A stretch of DNA of 64,000 nt. Source: Schizophyllum amplum. Lineage: Eukaryota; Basidiomycota; Agaricomycetes; Agaricales; Schizophyllaceae. Below are positions 57,042 to 64,000 of the stretch, piece by piece. The stretch spans positions 496,001 through 560,000 of the forward strand of contig VDMD01000009.1 in assembly GCA_007026445.1 (NCBI GenBank), in the 5' to 3' direction. Both the position numbers and the translations under genes were made by a program. The first letter of the stretch is position 1. The number at the start of each line of letters is the position of its first letter. The notes under the pieces were generated by a model. The model was given only the letters and a program-made list of their open reading frames with translations. It was not told the DNA's origin and searched no databases.

Positions 57042-58086
57042 ATGTCGTTCTTTATTCGCAGAGTATGGGAAGCTATGCTGAAGCCTGTAAGCATCAACTT
57101 TGTTGACGTACCGGGCATAAACTGACCATGCCAGACGCGCATGGTTGGAAGAGACCTCGAAGGTATGTACGGACATCCGACCGACCATGAGCTCAGGATA
57201 CTCACATCATTGTACAGGGAACCGATATTATGAGATGCCTATAGCTGGTGAGTAGCCTCTACAATTGACCAATCACCCAATTCAACCGAGGATTGCACAC
57301 CCTAGGGCGAACGACGCGCACAAGTCGCTCCATACGCTACAAGTCCGATGAGGACCAGTACGCATACATGAGTCGTCAGAAGAACCTGCCAGGTCCGTTA
57401 CTGTCCGACCCAGCATCGTGCAACTGACTTGAATGCAGTGCAATGGACCGCCTGGCTGAGCCACACCCGTCCGAATCCGCCTACCCTCGAGGTACGTCGC
57501 TCCCCTCCGCTCATGGAACATGCAGCTCACCAATGATCCTGCTCTCTCCTACCACCCTCCTCTGCTGCAAAATTAACTATCCTGCATTATCTTCCACTCT
57601 GCATCTACCTCTTTGCCAAATCATCTCTTACCGCAGGAACTCCAAGCCGACTTCGAGCGCCAGCGCCGGCTGCAGATGAAGGTCGCCATGATCGAAGCGC
57701 GCGAGCAGGCAGAGCGCGCCCAGCAGGAGCTTCTCCCTGAGCCCCAGTCCCAAAGCCCCTCCCCTCCAAATGCGGGCGAGGCCTTGCCTGCGCACCCCAT
57801 CACTGCTCAGCCCACTACGCCTGCTCAACCTGCACAGCCCACCACACAGTCTGCACAGGCCGCATCACAGTCTGCGCGGGCTGCATCACAGCCAGCTCAA
57901 GCTGCATCACAAGCAGCCTCTCCCGCCTCACAAGCAGCTTCGCCCGCCCCCAAATCAGCTCACCACGCCCCACCGCACAATTCACAGCCGCCTTCGCCTT
58001 TCGACGCTCACGCTGCGAAGCCAGGCAGCGATCAACCGGAGCCCTGGCAGCCCTCCGCTTCTCGCACAGTTCGCCGTGGTGCATGA
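57042..58086 (+). CDS. Complex I assembly factor, NDUFAF2/mimitin (NDUFA12 family)
   Basis: Exons 57042-57086, 57135-57162, 57218-57247, 57306-57392, 57439-57491 and 57637-58086 give 230 aa. The NDUFA12-like core is in the first ~95 residues: VGRDLEGNRYYE, TTRTSRSIRYKSDEDQYAY, and LPVQWTAWLSHTRPNPPTLEEL, the most conserved motif. It associates with an assembly intermediate of respiratory complex I in mitochondria (family knowledge). After a helical QRRLQMKVAMIEAREQAERAQ stretch the protein carries a ~110-residue low-complexity tail of Ala/Ser/Gln/Pro repeats (SQAASPASQAASP). The tail is unusual for the family and probably disordered. Confidence 0.9.
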
Positions 58087-58260
58087 ACATAACTACTCGA
58101 AGGTCGCATGAGACGGCACAAAGCGCACGGGGACGTTCAATGATGCGGAGCGTGAGGGGGCACACTGCTGGTCTCCAAGGGCGTGCACTACCAGGCGAGC
58201 GGAAAGCGGTAATGCATTCTCGGTACAAATACACATGAAATCCATAGGGTATATGCAGAA

Positions 58261-59888
58261 CTACGAAATAAACACCTTCCTCAACTCCCCAAACTCCACC
58301 TCCTCCCCCGTATCCGGACTCGTCACAATGCCCCCATTCCTCGCGGCCATCTCCTCCATCGCGCCCCGCGAGTACACGCGCCCGCTGGGGAACGCCATCG
58401 GCGGGTTGTCCTCGTCCATGATGTTGCCCGTGATCCGGCACACGATTGTCGAGTTGATGTGGTGGCTGAAGGGGACCTCTTCCGCGAGCTTGGCTAGGCC
58501 TTGGGGGCCTGTGGGATGGGACAGGCTCGTGGGATGCGACAGATTCGTCGGATGACCCGCAACCGGGCCCGACCCCGCGCCGTCACAAATCGGGCAGTCG
58601 GCGTTCTTGCTGTGCGGGACGTAGCAGGAGCGCAGCTTGAGGGAGGAGAGGCCGGCGTAGAGCGCGAGGTGCAGGAGCGGCTCGGGGGAGAGGGTGTTGA
58701 GGGCGTACACGGCGTTGCGGAAGGAGCGGACGAGGGTGTCCCAGCGGGAGAGGTCGTAGAGGCGCTGGGGGGTGGGTGTTAGTGTACGTGGCGGGAGATA
58801 GACGTCGTTGGGGTCAGAATTTGAATTTTGGAGTTTATGTGGACTGAGGCATGAAACGAGGCAGGCGCCTTCGAATAACGCAAGTGCCTCTGGATGAGGA
58901 AAGACGCACCTTGTACGGCCCGCAGGACGTGCCGGGTGCGTACGCAAGGAGGGCGAGGGCGTGTTGTATCTGTGGGAGATGCGTTTCTTGCCATGCGATG
59001 AGGTGCTTCTTGGAGTAGGCGATGGCCTGCGTTGTACTTCGCTGCCGGCATAGTTCGATGAACTCTTGTAGACGCAGTTCAAACTCGAGTGTGCTCTGCT
59101 TCCTTCGTAAGCACCGCCTGTAACGAGCTATGACCTGCAACATGCCTTGATCTTTCGCAACGCGACTTTGTTCTCGCTGCACCACGCCAAGGCCTCCGTG
59201 CAACTGTGGACGTGTAGCGCCCCCTCTATTCGCCGAATTTCCGTGAAGAGATCGATATCGACGAGGGACTGCGCTGTGGATCAGCATGTCATTCATGCGG
59301 GGAGTAGAGATATAGACGCACCTCGATCCCCTTCCGCCGCGCAATCTCACGCGCGGTCTCCACCCGCCCCGTCCGCAAAGTCCAGTCCACGAGCCACCTG
59401 TCCAGCCGCGTATCCGCCCATCTGTTGTACTCTGGATCTGTGATATCCTGGAACGTCGACAGCCCGTGCAGGTGCTGTAACCGCGCGCGCATCACGTCCT
59501 GTGTTGGCTTGCCCGCCGTCTCGTTCAATTCTGCCAGCTGTAGACGTTCATTGAGCGTGAAATGCAGATGTAGACACAACGGTGAACGCGCCTTGCGCTT
59601 GAGATTCTCCACCCGCGCGATCATGGCGTCGATGCTCTCCATCGCCTGCGCGGGCTGCAGGGACCCCGCCTCGGCGTCCTTCGCAAGCTTGGCGGCCGAG
59701 GTCTGTACCGGCTGAAGCTCGCGCTCAACGTGCTTCTGGGACGTGCGGAATATCTTGCGGTAGTTCTCATAAGGTACCTGGTGCTCGGTGAGCACATGTA
59801 AACGCTAGAGCATCGTGAGACATGAACGCACCCGCACAAAGGGCTGCTCCAGCAGCAGAGTGCCCTCCTCACTGATCTTGTGGGCCAT
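58261..59888 (-). CDS. FYV10: GID/CTLH E3 ligase subunit FYV10 (GID9, MAEA homologue)
   Basis: One of two RING-like subunits of the GID ubiquitin ligase that degrades gluconeogenic enzymes. Exons (minus) 59888-59832, 59777-59592, 59537-59322, 59268-59146, 59095-58910 and 58764-58261 give 423 aa. LisH/CTLH region with ADTRLDRWLVDWTLRTGRVE and STLEFELRLQEFIELCR; CRA region LLAYAPGTSCGPYKRLYDLSRW; and the degenerate C-terminal RING with VCRITGNIMDEDNPPMAFPS and GRVYS. Introns 2 (from 59591) and 4 (from 59145) have GC donors; removing both restores the conserved sequence. A Pro/Gly/His repeat (about SHPTSLSHPTG) is inserted before the RING. Start is 202 bp from RPN3 on the other strand. Confidence 0.94.
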
Positions 59889-60090
59889 AACGGAGGAGCG
59901 GGAATGGCGAGGGCGCGGCGATTGATGAAGGCGGGAAGTAGGAATACAATGGGAGTCCGCATTTGGACTTAGCAAAATGTTACGTCGTTTGTTGCTATGT
60001 AATTATTTATTTTGTACCGCGACGCGCGACGCGTCAGCGCGCCTGTCCCAGTCTCCTCTTCCCCATCCCTCACTGCACACCGTCCTCGCC
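59889..60090. promoter_or_regulatory. Divergent promoter, FYV10 and RPN3
   Basis: 202 bp separate two genes that both act in ubiquitin-proteasome degradation. Contains an AT-rich core (TTATTTATTTTG near 60000). Confidence 0.45.
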
Positions 60091-61824
60091 ATGGCCGACG
60101 TCGAGATGAAGCCCGCGGACAGCAAAGACAAGAAGGACGAGAAGAAGGACGAAAGGCAGGAGGAGGCGAAGCCCGCGCCCCCGCCGACGCCCCAGCAGGA
60201 AATCAAGGCCAATGCGGCCCTCATAGAGCGCGCCGTGTCGATGATGGAGCCCAGATTCACCCATCGCGTTCTTCGCACGCTCACTGCGCTCCGGAAACGG
60301 ATAGATGACTCTGTCCTTCGCGATGCTATCCAGGACGCGTACCCCGCAGGTGTGCTTTGAACTTAGGCAAGCTCAACCGCGTAGTGACACGATGTACAGA
60401 GTCTCCGGCGAAGACCTCGCTCCTCTCATGGCTCCCCTCATCCTCCCAGCAGTCATCGATGGAGGTAGACGCTGCGCCTGCAAAGTCGTCCTCCGCAGAG
60501 CCTGTCCCCGAAATCGAGATCTACCTGCGCCTCTTGATCATCCACTACCTGCTCACCAACCCGTCAAATTACAAGAAGGCGCTCGACCTCGTGCATGAGA
60601 CTGTACAGACGATGCAGCAACTCAACCGGCGAACCATGGACCCCATCGCGGCAAAGGTCTGGTTCGTCGTCGAGCGTGCGTACGAGCTTGGTGGCGAGCT
60701 TGCAGATGCACGGCCGTAAGTGATCTGGAAACCGCATATATGCTATATCTCACCTACACATACCTCTTAGGCTCTTCCTCGCCGCCCAGCGGACAGCCGC
60801 CCTCCGTCGCGACGAAGATACCGAAGCCTCCCTCATCAACCGGCTCATCCGGAGCTATCTGCACTACAGTCTGTACGACCAGGCCGACAAGCTCGTCGCG
60901 AAGACCGTCTTCCCCGAATCCGCCAGCAACGTACAGTTCGCCCGCTACCACTACTACATCGGCCGCATGCGCGCCGTGCAGCTGAACTACAGTGCTGCCC
61001 ACGATGGCCTCCAACAAGCCATCCGCCGCGCGCCTCCTGCGAAGACGGCGCCTGGCTTCTACCAGGCCGTTCACAAGCTTTACGTGATCGTAGAGCTACT
61101 GATGGGCGACATCCCCGACCGTGGCCTCTTCCGGCACCCCGTGCTCGAGAAGCCGCTCGCGGCGTACTTCGATATCGTCAAAGGTAAACAATTCTCCCTT
61201 CATAACTATTTTTCCGCTCACCCGCTCCCAGCCGTCCGCACTGGTTCCCTCTCCACCTTCCAGACCGCCCTCGCCACCCACGGCGCCCAATTCGAGGCCG
61301 ACCGCACGCAGACGCTCGTCGTCCGGCTGCGCCAGAACGTCATCAAGACCGGCATCCGCCGCCTTTCCCTCGCGTACTCGCGCATCTCGCTGCGCGACAT
61401 CTGCGTCAAGCTGCACCTCGACTCGGAAGAGGACGCGGAGTACATCGTGGGGAAGGCGATCCGGGACGGGGTGATCGACGCGAAGATCGTACACGACAAG
61501 GGCTGGATGGAGTGCGTGGGGCAGAAGACGGGGTACGGGCCGGAGGTGGGGGAGGCGTTCCAAAGGCGCATCTCGTACTGCTTAGAGCTGCATAACCAGA
61601 GTGTGAAGGTGCGTTGGAGGCGAACGTTAAGAGTTGCTGCGTCGAAAGGCAGCCTCATCGGGTAGAGTGGATGCTGATAATTATTGCAGGCTATGCGCTA
61701 CCCACTGAACGCACATCGGAAGGAGCTGCAGGCGGCGGAGGGCGCGCGCGAGCGCGAAAAGGAGCTGGCGAAGGAAATCCAGGAGGGCGACCTGGATGAG
61801 GACGACATGGAGGGTGATTTCTAA
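60091..61824 (+). CDS. RPN3: 26S proteasome lid subunit RPN3 (PSMD3)
   Basis: PCI-domain scaffold subunit of the 19S regulatory particle lid. Exons 60091-60349, 60400-60715, 60771-61183, 61232-61608 and 61690-61824 give 499 aa. An acidic/Lys-rich N-terminus precedes NAALIERAVSMMEPRFTHRV. TPR-like helices include YLRLLIIHYLLTNPSNYKKA and YYIGRMRAVQLNYSAAH; the PCI/winged helix has GIRRLSLAYSRISLRDICVK and GVIDAKIVHDKGWM; the C-terminal helix ends in an acidic tail EGDLDEDDMEGDF. Family length about 500-520. The first intron (60350-60399) must be removed to avoid a stop. Confidence 0.97.
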
Positions 61825-62084
61825 TGTGTATTTCTTGATGTCAGAGTGCGGTCAATCATAGTGTGTAACGCATCGAATTTCGCGCTTCCGGTGTGCGAGC
61901 ATGTTTTTGACGAGACATCTTAGTGCCACATAAGGCAGGTTACCTTTCGTCGTGGGCTTCGTATTGAGGCTAGACAGGTCATATACTTATGTGCGTCGCC
62001 GTGGGAAATGGGGTATCACGGCATTCTAGGATTGCTAGTAACCTATATCGCCGACGGTCGCGTAACGATTCACGGCGAACTCCT

Positions 62085-64000
62085 TTACAAAGGTTCGATA
62101 GAAAGGTAGTTATCTCCTATATCCATCTCCACGTCCAAGCTTCCGCCCCAGCGTACTCGGACGCGCAGGCGTATCATCCCTTCAGCGGGAATCGCAGAGA
62201 CAGTCGTCTTCAGCGATGCGTCCGTCGAGTCCTCGAACTCGACCATGAATATGCGGCCGTCCGATGCGCTACCCTGCTCAATCCAGCGGTTGTATTCGTG
62301 GAATGCGCATTCTTTGATGAAATGGTATTCCATGTAGTCCAGAACGGGGGCCGCCTGCGTGGGCGGGCGGCTCCTTCCTGGTAGTATTTGGTGAATACCT
62401 GGCGATAGTCAGCGAAAGCGCGACGCGCGATACATTGAACACATCACGTGCCTATAATCCGCGCATGTCTTGGCACTTGTGGGCATTCCCGTTTATGTCC
62501 CGAGCGCCAGTGTGCCGTCTGGCATTCGCGCGAGCAGTAGAAGACGGTCGCGCAGGTACACATCTTCAATTTGCCACCTTGTGGACGAGCAGTTCGGCAC
62601 TAGGTGCGCATGGGCTGGTAGTCAGTGTCATGCATGGGTGTTGCAAAGCGTAGGTGCGCACGTCTGGGTTGGAGCAGCCGTCACGCTGCAATGCTCGTAT
62701 GCGCGAGACGAACGACTGGTACCGCGGACAGATCACCACGAAACGCCCGGCCAGCGCATTCCATGTCAGCTTCATCGTAGACGGCGGATCCGCCAGTCGC
62801 TTGCAGAATCCGGTTTGCTTCATGCACGCTCGTAGCACGTCAGGCCATACCATGGCGGGCATCAGCACGTTCCGCACCCAGCGTTCCGCATTCTCGTGCC
62901 ACGCCTTCCCCGTCCTTCCAGTCTCTGGGACGAAGTGCAGGATGCTGTCGATGTACGTGAGGATACCGGCGCGGATGGCTTCCACCACTTCGTGCTCGTG
63001 CTCGCGCGACGCGAACAGCGTGTCCATGATGCTCATAGCCAGACGGACGATCAAATGTTGGCCTTCCGTCACGTTCTCTAATTCGTCCTCAGTCATCGCG
63101 GCTTTCGGGACAGAGCGTAGTAGAACTTTGACCAGCAGAGAGACGCCCGACGCGTGTCGAAACCCGTTGAGGACCGGCCGAAATGCGACCAGATGAGGCA
63201 CCGACGTCCCATAATCCATGAAGTGGTCCCAGGACTCTGTCGAAGAGCCCGATACGCCTTGCATCATTTCCATCCGTTGGAACATAGCGCGGAGGATGGC
63301 GCCAGGCTGTCGATCCTCATGCGCGGCCATTTCGGCTAGCAGGCGTACGTCCTTGCTTGCAAGCCACACGCGGAACGCCGAGATGAGATCGTACAACCGC
63401 AGATCTTCCTCGTCCGTATCGGGCCAATTGTGCGTCAGGACCGACAGGAACACTTCGCCGAACCGCAGTCGCGTCAAGCAGGCGGCGCGAGCGACGGGAA
63501 TATCGAGGAGAGCCGATAGCGTGGTGCTCAGCAGCCGCATGCGTAGATGCACGGTAATCGCAACGGTGCCGTCCGAGCGCAATGGGAAGTCGACAGAGTC
63601 CATGTCCAATCCAGGCAGGTCCTTGATATTCCCCTCTCCCGGCAACAGGAAGAGAAACCACTGCCATGCATCAGCGAAAGACGGGAGGAGCGCATTTACA
63701 TAGCTCCTCCCGCTCTGCAACACAGCGATGCATAAGTGATTGAATACTCTCCAAGCTTGGATGGCCTCCGTGATGGCCTGAGCGCCGCTCTTGTTCAGAG
63801 GGTGCTGCGGGATCCTGGAGGGATGCAGCCGGGCAAGCATATCCTTGATGCGATGGTGCTGCAGAAGTCTCGGATGCAGTGGAGCTCTGTAGCCTTCGAG
63901 GAAGGTGAACATATTCTCCTCGTATTTGCTGACCATTAGCGAGGGCATCGCAGCACTAGCGGGCTGTTGGAGTGACCTATTCAGACACAGCGGCACAAAT
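62085..64000 (-). CDS. MYND zinc-finger protein, 5' end beyond right edge
   Basis: Exons (minus) >64000-62662, 62599-62477 and 62354-62085, at least 575 aa; the frame is open at the window edge. A ~440-residue helical region of the type common in basidiomycete MYND proteins is followed by the MYND finger split by an intron: CSNPD|C, MCTC, FYCSREC, HWRSGHKREC. A C-terminal ~90-residue module (MEYHFIKECAFHEYNRWIEQ.. and RVRVRWGGSLDVEMDIGDN) follows. The last intron (62355-62476, 122 nt) is long, and its acceptor was chosen for frame; a nearer CAG at about 62400 breaks the frame. MYND fingers bind Pro-rich partners; the role here is unknown. Confidence 0.75.

Overview
The window is nuclear DNA of a basidiomycete fungus, most likely an Agaricomycete of the Polyporales type. 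The evidence is very short introns (about 45-60 nt, usually GTGCGT/GTGAGT...CAG) in nearly every gene, GC-rich third codon positions, densely packed genes, and gene families typical of mushroom-forming fungi: F-box/zinc-finger proteins, MYND proteins, secreted Ser/Thr-rich proteins, P450s, GH18 and GH47 enzymes. No bacterial, viral or plasmid features, rRNA, tRNA or CRISPR arrays were seen. Exon models were built by hand from splice signals, reading-frame closure and conserved protein blocks.

Layout. 1-9 kb: a 5'-truncated low-complexity protein, UBC4-type E2, a kinase-like protein, a caleosin and a large F-box protein. 9-21.5 kb: housekeeping block with coatomer alpha, a 4-TM protein, an RRM mRNA-export-type protein, a DUF4604/KIAA1143 protein, two small TATA-driven unknown genes, a GNAT acetyltransferase, NAC beta and a small unknown. 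21.5-30.8 kb: accessory stretch with a secreted protein built of 23-aa repeats, a PAQR/hemolysin-III receptor and a cytochrome P450, separated by gene-poor DNA that includes a possible ~640-bp MITE-like element. 30.8-43 kb: RRG9, OST subunit SWP1, a 13-exon F-box/zinc-finger protein, a 16-exon GH47 mannosidase, a zinc-binding unknown and a GH18 chitinase. 45-64 kb: dense housekeeping block with PIG-S/GPI17, a CNH-only Vps3-like protein, a two-SANT corepressor, a parvulin, RLI1/ABCE1, CMC4, an NDUFAF2-like complex I assembly factor, FYV10/GID9, RPN3, and a MYND protein running off the right edge.

Themes. Several genes serve the secretory/glycan route (COPI alpha, SWP1, PIG-S, and possibly GH47), or protein turnover and translation (UBC4, GID9, RPN3, RLI1, NAC beta), but I see no operon-like functional cluster. 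Many housekeeping genes are head-to-head with 130-370 bp between start codons, implying shared promoters. The most unusual molecular feature is a concentration of GC-AG introns: four supported by reading frame plus a conserved protein block or a consensus donor, and a fifth probable, including two in the SANT gene and two in FYV10. The clearest gene-level oddity is the Vps3/TGFBRAP1-like gene that stops right after its CNH domain. I found no convincing wholly new biological system.
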